64,000 nt of DNA. Source: Methanolinea sp. GTDB lineage: Archaea > Halobacteriota > Methanomicrobia > Methanomicrobiales > Methanospirillaceae. Below, piece by piece: positions 35,147 through 42,439 of this stretch (within the stretch, counting starts at the first letter, position 1; each line of letters opens with the position of its first letter). The stretch is taken from positions 1-64,000 of the forward strand of contig JARYMB010000001.1 of NCBI GenBank assembly GCA_029907345.1, read 5' to 3'. The position numbers were made by a program, and so were the translations under genes. Below the pieces are notes generated by a model. That model was not told the origin of the DNA. It ran no database searches and saw nothing but the letters and a program-made list of their open reading frames with translations.

Positions 35147-36223
35147 TCACCGAATGTATTGGCTTACTCTCCTGATATGTCTATCCAGGTGAGCCATGGC
35201 ACTCTCCGGCGTGGGCCCCCATCCGAACACACTGATCACTGCTTTGCCCTCCTCGAAAAACGTGCCCGGCCAGGGTATATCGGAGACAGCGGGTGAGAGT
35301 TCCGAGAGGTCCGCGCGGACGGTGCAGTCCCTTTCGGCAAAGAAGATGCGACGGATGCAAAAACAGGACGGCTTTAGTACCTGGTCCGGAACCTGTCCCC
35401 GGCAGGCCCGGACATGGGCGGAAAAGAGGTTCACACCAAGGGCTCTCTCCACGGTATCGAGGGTTGCCTGGAACCGGGGGTTCACCTCGATCGCATGGAT
35501 CTCCTCCCCGATGACAAAATCAACGCCGAGCGATCCGCAGCACCCGGATGATGCTGCGACCTTTTCTGCATATGCGATCATCCTTGGCGCGAGGGGATGT
35601 TCGAGGGGTGTTTGCGATCCGCAGAATCCATAGGCGGACTCTCCCTCGTCCCGGAGGATCTGCCTGTTTGCGGCGACTGCACGGGCGTTTCCCCTCCCGT
35701 CCGCAAGGCACGAGACGGACGCCGGAATGCCGCTGACGATTTCCTGCGATATCGGTTCGATCCCTTCGAACTCCTCGTGCCACCGGGATTCTTCCTCCCG
35801 GGAGCAAATGACCCTGTTCCTCCACCCTCCCGAACCGGATCGCGGCTTGATCATGGCAGGGTACCGGCCGGCGGGGAGCAACCGGGGGGCGGGGACCCCG
35901 AGTGATTCAAAGAATTCCTGCGTGGATACCTTGTCGAGGAACCTTGCCGCCGCATCCGGAGATGTACCAAGAATTGGCAACCCGTGTGCGAGGGTTTCTG
36001 CACCCGATGTGGGCACAGCCCAGTCGATCCGGTACTTACTGCACATCTCCTGGACGGCCTGGGGCAGATCGGCAAGATCGTCGAAGCGTATCCTGTCCCG
36101 GGTATACCAGGAGAGGTCCTGGTCACAGAAATGGTCGACTGCATACACGGTGTACCCGGCCTCGTGCGCGGACTTCGCCACGTGGCGCGTGGAAAAACCC
36201 ATCACGAGGATGGATGGGGTCAT
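35147..36223 (-). CDS. ATP-grasp carboligase of unknown substrate
   Basis: 358 aa. An N-terminal Rossmann-like segment ([29 protein letters not shown]) precedes an ATP-grasp fold with [19 protein letters not shown], a glycine-rich ATP loop, and the metal-binding segment [15 protein letters not shown]. Such enzymes join a carboxylate to an amine or thiol using ATP. I chose the ATG at 36223 because it follows a GGAGGAG site and overlaps the upstream trm56 stop by 4 bp; the frame is open further but does not look coding. The substrate is unknown. Confidence 0.8.
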   Translation of the reverse strand: MTPSILVMGFSTRHVAKSAHEAGYTVYAVDHFCDQDLSWYTRDRIRFDDLADLPQAVQEMCSKYRIDWAVPTSGAETLAHGLPILGTSPDAAARFLDKVSTQEFFESLGVPAPRLLPAGRYPAMIKPRSGSGGWRNRVICSREEESRWHEEFEGIEPISQEIVSGIPASVSCLADGRGNARAVAANRQILRDEGESAYGFCGSQTPLEHPLAPRMIAYAEKVAASSGCCGSLGVDFVIGEEIHAIEVNPRFQATLDTVERALGVNLFSAHVRACRGQVPDQVLKPSCFCIRRIFFAERDCTVRADLSELSPAVSDIPWPGTFFEEGKAVISVFGWGPTPESAMAHLDRHIRRVSQYIR

Positions 36224-36744
36224 ATCTCCTCGCACCGTTTCCCCCTGGCTGAGGGAACGACCCTGATCCGTGCCCCGGGAAACTCCCACGCAAGTTCCCT
36301 CCCCTCGAAAAGGCGATCGAGAAAGACGGCAATCCCTGCAACTTCCGAGTGCGGCTGGTTCGTAATCGCGATGTTGAAATCGACAAGCGGGTAAATCTCC
36401 CCTGGCACCTTCTCGGCACCGACGACGACGAGGATACGTTCTTTCTCCCGGATATCCTCCTCGCGTTCCTGGATGGGCTCGCCATACATCGTCAGGTGGA
36501 CAACGACCCCGCCGGACTCCTTCCATTCCCGGATGCACCTCTTCCACGGGACTCCGTCCTCGACGAAGAAATCACCCCCCCAGCGGGAAACAACGTCCCT
36601 GATTCCTGCAACAATGCCTGCATCCCGTGACGCGAGGTACATCCCCCGGGCTCCGAGGGCCCGGGCTGTCAGGCCGACGTGCGTCGTCACCCTCTGGTCC
36701 CTTTCGGGACGGTGCCCGAGGCGGAGCACGCGGACGTCCTTCAT
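36220..36744 (-). CDS. trm56: tRNA (cytidine-56-2'-O)-methyltransferase
   Basis: 174 aa. It methylates the ribose of C56 in the T-loop of archaeal tRNAs, which stabilises the elbow. The diagnostic N-terminus [20 protein letters not shown] is intact, and the C-terminal half ([19 protein letters not shown] and [17 protein letters not shown]-like segment) forms the trefoil-knot SAM site of SPOUT enzymes. It overlaps both operon neighbours by 4 bp. Confidence 0.93.
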   Translation of the reverse strand: MKDVRVLRLGHRPERDQRVTTHVGLTARALGARGMYLASRDAGIVAGIRDVVSRWGGDFFVEDGVPWKRCIREWKESGGVVVHLTMYGEPIQEREEDIREKERILVVVGAEKVPGEIYPLVDFNIAITNQPHSEVAGIAVFLDRLFEGRELAWEFPGARIRVVPSARGKRCEEI

Positions 36745-37031
36745 TCGCCCGGCTCCCGGTCTTTCTTTTGCTTAATGACGCCTCCCTCGATGACAAACGG
36801 GATATCCCTGCAGTAACGTGCCTGGCAGCGGATGAGCATCTCCTGGACGGAGAGAACACGAAGTCTTCCTCCATCCCCCTGTTCGATGAGGGATGCCCTC
36901 TCGAGCCGTTGGAGTGATGCCTGGATCTCGGCCGGGGAACACCCGAGATGGGCAGCGAGGAACCCGGCATCGCGCGCAGGGTCTGCCACGATGAGGTGGT
37001 AGACCTCCCAGTCCAGATCTTCTTCCCTCAT
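36741..37031 (-). CDS. Winged-helix protein heading the trm56-tfe operon
   Basis: 96 aa from the ATG at 37031. A winged-helix pattern is visible: [44 protein letters not shown], then a strand ([10 protein letters not shown]) and a tail with [23 protein letters not shown]. Two cysteines may bind metal. The start is uncertain: ATG codons at 37046 and 37145 are alternatives, but a weak AT-rich box at 37062-37072 favours the shorter form. A transcription-related role is inferred from the fold and its place before trm56 and tfe. Confidence 0.6.
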   Translation of the reverse strand: MREEDLDWEVYHLIVADPARDAGFLAAHLGCSPAEIQASLQRLERASLIEQGDGGRLRVLSVQEMLIRCQARYCRDIPFVIEGGVIKQKKDREPGE

Positions 37032-37232
37032 GGCCTGCTGGTGCATAAGGTACCGCGGCGCGAAATGATAATGCTCGTGGTACCCGTCTTGCGCCCGCTG
37101 CACATTCCTGGTTCCACCCCGATCTCCCCTGGCACCCACCCGCATGTGCTGGAGAAAAACCGGGTCCCCCGTCCCGGCATCTGCCCGGCGGTCGCACTAC
37201 CTATATGCATCCGGAGATCCCATATCAGGGTC

Positions 37233-37646
37233 ATGCAACGGGAGGATGAGGCTGATCTGTCCCAGGGTGACCTCGCAGACATCGCGGATGCAATCCTCGA
37301 GAGGGCCGGGGAGGACTTTGATGCCCTTGCAGGCGAGCTCGACATGCTCGACCCTGCGGTCCGCCGCCAGCTCCTCGTCTCCGACTTCCTGAATGCATTC
37401 CAGGTGTATTATTACTTTTACAGGAAGGTGCCGGGTGAACTTGAACAGGAGAGGCTTCTCCTCCAGCCTGCATCTGCGCTTTGCCATGGCGTTCTTCTCG
37501 CCGAGATGGACCTTTTCGTGGTCATATTCCGGGTGGAAGAGGGCCGGCCGGTCATCAGCGTCGGTGACGGCGAGAGCATCCTTGCCAATTTCCGGGAGAA
37601 GGACGCCTATGAAAAGGCCCTCCGGTTCATCGATGAATCCGGATGA
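37233..37646 (+). CDS. Conserved hypothetical protein
   Basis: 137 aa, mostly helical and acidic (GDLADIADAILERAGEDFDALAGELDMLDPAVRRQLL), with an aromatic stretch NAFQVYYYFYRKVPGELEQERLLLQPA and a beta-rich end. I recognise no family. The start at 37233 follows an ACCTATATGC box at 37199-37208 with about 25-bp spacing. It is divergent from the wHTH gene and convergent with UPF0280. Confidence 0.6.
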   Translation: MQREDEADLSQGDLADIADAILERAGEDFDALAGELDMLDPAVRRQLLVSDFLNAFQVYYYFYRKVPGELEQERLLLQPASALCHGVLLAEMDLFVVIFRVEEGRPVISVGDGESILANFREKDAYEKALRFIDESG

Positions 37647-37855
37647 ACGGTAAGGAAATAGTATCTATTCGCCGGGCCCGGTTATCCCGGTGACCTGTTC
37701 ATGATTTCGTCCCTCTTTTTCCTCCCGGAGACGAGATCTCGCACTGCCTTTTCCGGGACCGATGGCACCCTCCCTTCCAAAGATCATCCTGAGGATGCTG
37801 ATTTATTCCCGGGTTATCGTCCACGACGAGTATCCCTGGTGCCATTGTACTTTTC

Positions 37856-38566
37856 CTACCAGAGACCGCCGGTTACAAGGTCCCGGTCGACGCGTGCCCT
37901 GACGATGGGGGGAAGCGTCCCCTCCTTATGTATCCATTCCCCCTCGATGACGAGGACACCCTCGATGCGATCCCAGGGGACGCGTTCGAGCATTTGCCGG
38001 TCCTCACGCGAGACAGAATTGCACAGCGCCGTTGCCCAGGCATCGGCAAGGCACGGGTCAGGGGAGATGACACAGACCGCGTCCGCAGACCCAAAGGATA
38101 TCGACGGCCCAACCGTTGCAGAAGACGTGCATATCCCAAGGATACGGTCCTGCGGGGGGATCCGGAAGGCAATGCCGTCGCTGTAGGGGGATGCCCCGGC
38201 ATGGATCCCGACTGTGAGGGTCCTGTCCGAGACAAGCGCGATATCCCCGCCGTTGTCGATGACTGCCAGGCGTGCGCCACCCCGGACCATCTCCTCGACA
38301 CCTGCACAGGCTATCGCGCCGGCAACCGCTGCCATAGGACCGACTCCTGCCGATACCCCGGCAGCCGCCATCCTGTCCACGATGGCAATCCCGGTCCGGA
38401 GAGGGTATGGCTCCAGGGTTGCCACGAAAAATGGATCGCCCGCGATGTACCGTTCCAGATCCTGGCGGGCGCTCATCAGACCACGCCGGGCAGCCTGCAC
38501 GTCCTCGTCCCGTTCCGCAAGGATGGTGGCGATCGTCTCCCTGAAGGCAAACCGGTGACGTATCAC
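37856..38566 (-). CDS. UPF0280 family protein (ApbE-like fold)
   Basis: 236 aa. Matches the UPF0280 family, related to the flavin transferase ApbE: a small N-terminal domain, then the core AAAGVSAGVGPMAAVAGAIA, DNGGDIAL and ISFGSADAVCVISP. Members are common in methanogens; the reaction is not established. The family lacks the full ApbE T-x-S/G-D box, so FMN transfer should not be assumed. It faces the hypothetical gene at 37.2 kb across a 209-bp gap with no other visible gene. Confidence 0.82.
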   Translation of the reverse strand: MIRHRFAFRETIATILAERDEDVQAARRGLMSARQDLERYIAGDPFFVATLEPYPLRTGIAIVDRMAAAGVSAGVGPMAAVAGAIACAGVEEMVRGGARLAVIDNGGDIALVSDRTLTVGIHAGASPYSDGIAFRIPPQDRILGICTSSATVGPSISFGSADAVCVISPDPCLADAWATALCNSVSREDRQMLERVPWDRIEGVLVIEGEWIHKEGTLPPIVRARVDRDLVTGGLW

Positions 38567-38669
38567 AACAGTCTGGTATTGTCATTTCTGGGGGAAAAAA
38601 CCACGAGTGTGCCCGGGTGAATTCCGAACAGGTTATTCCCGCAGGCAATCAAGACCTCTTGAGAGAGAG

Positions 38670-39338
38670 ATGGTGTCATGGATGCGCGCGGGTCACCGCC
38701 GGTCCCGTACCCGGGGCCCCCTGAACCCGGCCTATATCGTTGTCCTCTGCGTTGCGTGGCCCGGACTGGAAAGGTTGCAGGACCTGGTTGCACGGGAGGT
38801 GGGACTGTCTCCCGGCCAGCGTTTCTTCCCGCATGTCACTCTCTGCGGCCCGCTCGTGCTCCATCCGGGTACAGACATCGTGGCGCTTCTCGACCGGGCT
38901 GTCAGGTCCCTTTCCATGGCGCGGGTCATCCACCCGGCGGATCTCCATCTCTTCAGGGGGAAGCGGGGACGTGCAGTCTCCATCCTGCTCCGGGAGGATC
39001 AGGCACTCTCCGCGTTTGCCCGCGCTGTCAGCGATGCCCTTGCCCCTTTTTCCAAAAAATGCAATCCCATCGATAAGCCCCCGTCGCAGCGTATCCTTCA
39101 CATCTCGGTCGCGGTCAACCTCCCCCGGCAGAAGGGAGAACTCCTGTTTTCGGAACTCACAAACCCCGGCGGGAAACTGGGCAGGGAGAGAGAATTGCTC
39201 TTCCGGGAGACGCCTCCCCTCATCACGCGCATGGCCCTCATCCGCAGGGGTGCCCTCTGGAAGGCGTACGATCTCTTCCAAAAAGAGTGGATCGGCCGGA
39301 GCGGACTGTTCGAGGTAAAAAAACCCGGGGAGAGGTAG
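38670..39338 (+). CDS. Second 2H phosphoesterase-like protein
   Basis: 222 aa. Two H-x-T/S boxes are visible: H55-V-T57 (FFPHVTLCGPLVL) and H144-I-S146 (ILHISVAVN). Spacing and fold match the 2'-5' RNA ligase/LigT superfamily, but the sequence is quite unlike thpR at 18.1 kb. RNA-end or cyclic-nucleotide hydrolysis is plausible. The start is placed at 38670; in-frame starts at 38607 and 38682 are alternatives. Confidence 0.66.
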   Translation: MVSWMRAGHRRSRTRGPLNPAYIVVLCVAWPGLERLQDLVAREVGLSPGQRFFPHVTLCGPLVLHPGTDIVALLDRAVRSLSMARVIHPADLHLFRGKRGRAVSILLREDQALSAFARAVSDALAPFSKKCNPIDKPPSQRILHISVAVNLPRQKGELLFSELTNPGGKLGRERELLFRETPPLITRMALIRRGALWKAYDLFQKEWIGRSGLFEVKKPGER

Positions 39339-39368
39339 AATTTTCTCCTCTCCATCCCGGGCGTTTTT

Positions 39369-39770
39369 TCAGGCCGGCCCCTTCCTTGAGAGGGCACGGT
39401 GCGGGCAGATCTCGATGCACCTTCCGCACAGGACGCATTTTTTGGCGTCCATCCGCAGTCTGAACCCGCTGTCGAAGGAGAAGACCTCCTGGGGACAGAT
39501 GCTGATGCACGCACCGCAGTCCACGCACTCGGTCTCGTCGAGGACGATCTCCTCCTCGAGGATGCGGACTGATGCACCGAGATCGGTGAGCCTGTCCTTC
39601 ACGATGCGACACGACTCGTCGGGAATGTCGATGAGGGCCTCTCCCTCGCTCGAATCGATCAGGGCGCGCTCGACGTTGACAAGGACACCGGTGTCCCGGA
39701 CGACCTGCGCGATAATGGGTTTTCTCCCCTCCTTCCGGGAAAACGTGACCAGGAGCTTCACTTGAGCCAC
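39369..39770 (-). CDS. NIL-domain ferredoxin of the homocysteine-forming system
   Basis: 133 aa. An N-terminal NIL domain (about 1-75) is followed by two 4Fe-4S clusters with ligands C82/C85/C88/C92 and C112/C115/C118/C122. Together with the upstream COG1900 gene it reproduces the Methanosarcina pair MA1821-MA1822, in which the ferredoxin partner is needed to convert aspartate semialdehyde to homocysteine with sulfide. The start overlaps the upstream gene by 13 bp. Confidence 0.88.
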   Translation of the reverse strand: MAQVKLLVTFSRKEGRKPIIAQVVRDTGVLVNVERALIDSSEGEALIDIPDESCRIVKDRLTDLGASVRILEEEIVLDETECVDCGACISICPQEVFSFDSGFRLRMDAKKCVLCGRCIEICPHRALSRKGPA

Positions 39771-41266
39771 CTCCCCCCGAAGAGCTTGCCAAGATCCATC
39801 GCCGTGAGTATCCCGATGACGTGCATCTCCCTGTCGACGACGGGGAGGGCACTTATATTGTATTTCTCGAGCTTGCGGATCGCGATATCAACGGACTCCT
39901 CCGGGCTCGTGGTTATCACTTTCCGTTTCATGATGTCCCTGACAAAATTCCCTTTCCCGGGGTTGACCACTGCTTTCGAGATGTCGTACGTCGTCACGAT
40001 ACCGACAAGGACCCCGTTTCCGTTGACAACCGGGAGATGGTTGGTCTCTCCCTTCAGGAGTTTTGCCGCTGCGTCCCTGATGAGTTCGTCTTCCCCGATC
40101 GTCGCGACGCGCCGTTCCATGATCTGGAGAACGCGCGGGCCCTGGACGGTCTCCTTCATGGGTTCCGCCTTCCGGTCGGGATCAAGAGGCCTTGTGGGGA
40201 GTGCAAGTGTCATCCGGCCGGACTCTACCCACGCTTTCAGCTCCGCCGCAACCATCCGTGCCCGGCGGAAACTCGAAAGGGACGAGGTGCGGATCTCCTC
40301 CCCCCCGATCTCCACCCGCCCGCTCCGGAGCATGGCGTAGGAGACCCGCCCGAGCGACGGCCGGGATCGCGAGGGGACGCTGTAATCGATGACATCGACC
40401 CAGATATCCTCGTCGCGTACGGCGGTATTCCGGACAATCCCGATGTCGAGGACGGGGATGGGAATTCCGAGTCCCACGTAGAGCGTGACCCCGTATCCTG
40501 CCATCGTGGCTGCACGGAGGTACTCGGTTTTCATCCGTTTGAGGTCCCCGGTGACCATGAGGGTCCCAAACCCGGTCGCCGGGGACGCCTGCGTCCCCTC
40601 GCCGACGACCATCCCCTCTGCCCCGCCGAGAAAACAGGGGACTCCCTGCCCGATGACTCTCAGGTTCGGGTCGTTTGCAAGCGGGTTGAGTACACCTGCC
40701 CCCGAGTAGGTGATATTTCCAAGGGACGGGAGGAGCATGCCCATGTACGTGTGCAGGACACGGTCACCCGAGTTGCCGGCAGCATTGTATCTCTGGTACC
40801 CGTTCCTCGGGTTGACCATGATGGCCTGGTTACAGTTCTCGAGCAGGATCTCGGTCGTGATGGTGCGCCGGGGGTAACAGTCGGTTCCCCTCGATATGGC
40901 CCGCAGTTCCACCGACCTTCCGGCAGCGAGATCCTCGAGGACGTGGGCTCCCCCGTAGTTCTCCTCCCTCGTCGTGGACTTTTCGGTCGCTCCCAGGTAC
41001 GCATCGACGGCTGCGATACCTGCATATGCCTCCACGTCGTTGAGCCAGACCTTCTCCATCCGGATCGGGGGGTCGGCATGGCCGAAGTTGAAAAAACATC
41101 CCGAGGAACACATTGCCCCGAAAGTCCCTGTCGTGACCACGTCTACCTCTGCAAGGGCTCCCTCTTCGCCGAGTTCCGCGACGATCTGCGGCATCTCCTC
41201 GGCAGTGACCACCCGTGCATTACCCTCCTTAATCCGTTCGTTTATCTCCTGGATGGTCTTGCGCAT
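39758..41266 (-). CDS. L-aspartate semialdehyde sulfurtransferase (COG1900-CBS)
   Basis: 502 aa. The N-terminal COG1900 (DUF39) domain covers about residues 1-350 and contains C53 in FGAMCSSGCFFN and C130 in RGTDCYPR; these correspond in position to the two cysteines found essential in MA1821 (54 and 131). Two CBS motifs (about 370-495) follow and may sense adenosyl ligands. It should build homocysteine from aspartate semialdehyde with reduced sulfur, bypassing O-acetyl- or O-phosphohomoserine. A well-placed TATA box lies upstream. Confidence 0.88.
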   Translation of the reverse strand: MRKTIQEINERIKEGNARVVTAEEMPQIVAELGEEGALAEVDVVTTGTFGAMCSSGCFFNFGHADPPIRMEKVWLNDVEAYAGIAAVDAYLGATEKSTTREENYGGAHVLEDLAAGRSVELRAISRGTDCYPRRTITTEILLENCNQAIMVNPRNGYQRYNAAGNSGDRVLHTYMGMLLPSLGNITYSGAGVLNPLANDPNLRVIGQGVPCFLGGAEGMVVGEGTQASPATGFGTLMVTGDLKRMKTEYLRAATMAGYGVTLYVGLGIPIPVLDIGIVRNTAVRDEDIWVDVIDYSVPSRSRPSLGRVSYAMLRSGRVEIGGEEIRTSSLSSFRRARMVAAELKAWVESGRMTLALPTRPLDPDRKAEPMKETVQGPRVLQIMERRVATIGEDELIRDAAAKLLKGETNHLPVVNGNGVLVGIVTTYDISKAVVNPGKGNFVRDIMKRKVITTSPEESVDIAIRKLEKYNISALPVVDREMHVIGILTAMDLGKLFGGRWLK

Positions 41267-41287
41267 GGCATGATGTTTTAAAATGAA

Positions 41288-41295
41288 TATTTATA
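41288..41295 (-). promoter_or_regulatory. TATA box for the sulfurtransferase operon
   Basis: On the minus strand this reads TATAAATA, 22-29 bp before the ATG at 41266, so the message should be nearly leaderless. The divergent Nif3 gene starts at 41357, leaving 90 bp between the two genes. Confidence 0.65.
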
Positions 41296-41356
41296 GATGT
41301 TTCGTATTACTCATAGTAATAAACCCTTGATTATCCCTGGCGCACACATCATAGTG

Positions 41357-42085
41357 ATGGACATTTCGCAGTTCCTCGCTCTCATGGAGGAGATTGCACC
41401 TCCCGGCCTTGCCGAGGAGTGGGATGGGGGAAAGATAGGCCTCGTTGTCGAGGGTGACAGGGACATAGACAGGATCTCCTGTGCCCTCGATGCGACTCCC
41501 GCTGTCCTCCGGGAAGCGGTAAGATCCGGCTCGGACATGCTTGTCGTGCACCATACGCCGCTGTGGACACCCGTAACGTCCGTGACAGGGGCCCTCGCAT
41601 CACTCTTGAGACCCGTCCTTTCGTCAGGCATGCACATCTACGTCATCCATTCCAATTTCGACCACGCACCCGGCGGGATCAACGATGCACTCGCAAAACT
41701 CCTCAGGATGGAGAACGTCCAGCCCCTTTCCCTGGGTGTTGTCGGCGACTGCCCGCTCTCCATCGGGGAAATGGCCACGATTCTGGACTGCCCGGTTGTC
41801 ACCTGGGGTACCCCGGATCTCCCGGAAAGGCTTGGTCTGGCCGGAGGATCCGCATTCTCCCCGGATCTCATCTCGGAGGCAGTACGCCTGGGGGCACGTG
41901 CGTTTCTCTCTGCCGACCTGAAACATTCCATTGCACGGGAATCTCCCCTCCCGCTGCTCGAAGCAACCCACTACGCCCTTGAGTCCCCGGGCATGAGGGA
42001 CCTTGCAGAACGGATGGGGTGGACATACATCGACGATCCCCCGGTTGTCAGGACATGGAACCCGACGAGTTCTGGGAACGACTAA
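41357..42085 (+). CDS. Nif3-like dinuclear metal protein (DUF34)
   Basis: 242 aa, normal length for archaeal Nif3/DUF34. Metal-site segments are MLVVHHTPLW and HSNFDHAPGGINDALA; a further acidic/His site is in FLSADLKHSIARE near the C-terminus. The family forms toroidal hexamers and is widespread, and a role in cofactor or GTP-cyclohydrolase-like chemistry has been suggested, but no firm function is established. I place the start at 41357 (MDISQFLALMEEI); an in-frame ATG at 41297 would add 20 residues without family character. Confidence 0.86.
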   Translation: MDISQFLALMEEIAPPGLAEEWDGGKIGLVVEGDRDIDRISCALDATPAVLREAVRSGSDMLVVHHTPLWTPVTSVTGALASLLRPVLSSGMHIYVIHSNFDHAPGGINDALAKLLRMENVQPLSLGVVGDCPLSIGEMATILDCPVVTWGTPDLPERLGLAGGSAFSPDLISEAVRLGARAFLSADLKHSIARESPLPLLEATHYALESPGMRDLAERMGWTYIDDPPVVRTWNPTSSGND

Positions 42086-42387
42086 AAGAGGAGCGCTGCC
42101 TTACCGCGTCCCTCCGGGACGCATTTCTCCGGATATACGGTGAGCGGGGGAAAAAGGCACTCGAAGCCATCGACTCCGGCCGGGTGATGCAGTACAGGGA
42201 CTTCGTCGTTGTTGCCGGGAGTTCGGACCATTACATCGTCGAGGACGATTTCTGCACGTGCCACGATCACCTTTTCCGCCGGAGCCTCTGCTGGCACCTG
42301 CTCGCGGTCCGCCTGGCAACACTCGCCGGCGGGTTCCGGCATGTCGGGGAATGGTTCCAGGAGAGGTGGATCCAGAAGCGTGAGTAA
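42055..42387 (+). CDS. SWIM zinc-finger protein
   Basis: 110 aa. The SWIM motif C-x-C-x9-C-x-H is complete with C67, C69, C79 and H81 (FCTCHDHLFRRSLCWHLL), preceded by the strand DFVVVAGSSDHYIVE. Such small archaeal SWIM proteins are thought to bind DNA or partner proteins. It begins inside the Nif3 gene (31-bp overlap) and ends about 50 bp before alaS, so co-transcription with either is possible. Confidence 0.8.
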   Translation: MEPDEFWERLKEERCLTASLRDAFLRIYGERGKKALEAIDSGRVMQYRDFVVVAGSSDHYIVEDDFCTCHDHLFRRSLCWHLLAVRLATLAGGFRHVGEWFQERWIQKRE

Positions 42388-42439
42388 AGCCAACAATTTT
42401 TATCGTTTCAAGCCGAATTAAATCAGAACACGTGGTTTT

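Noticed and set aside
37701-38186. 161-codon plus-strand frame in the gap before UPF0280
   Set aside because: It lies mostly antisense to UPF0280 and has Ser/Arg-rich shadow composition.
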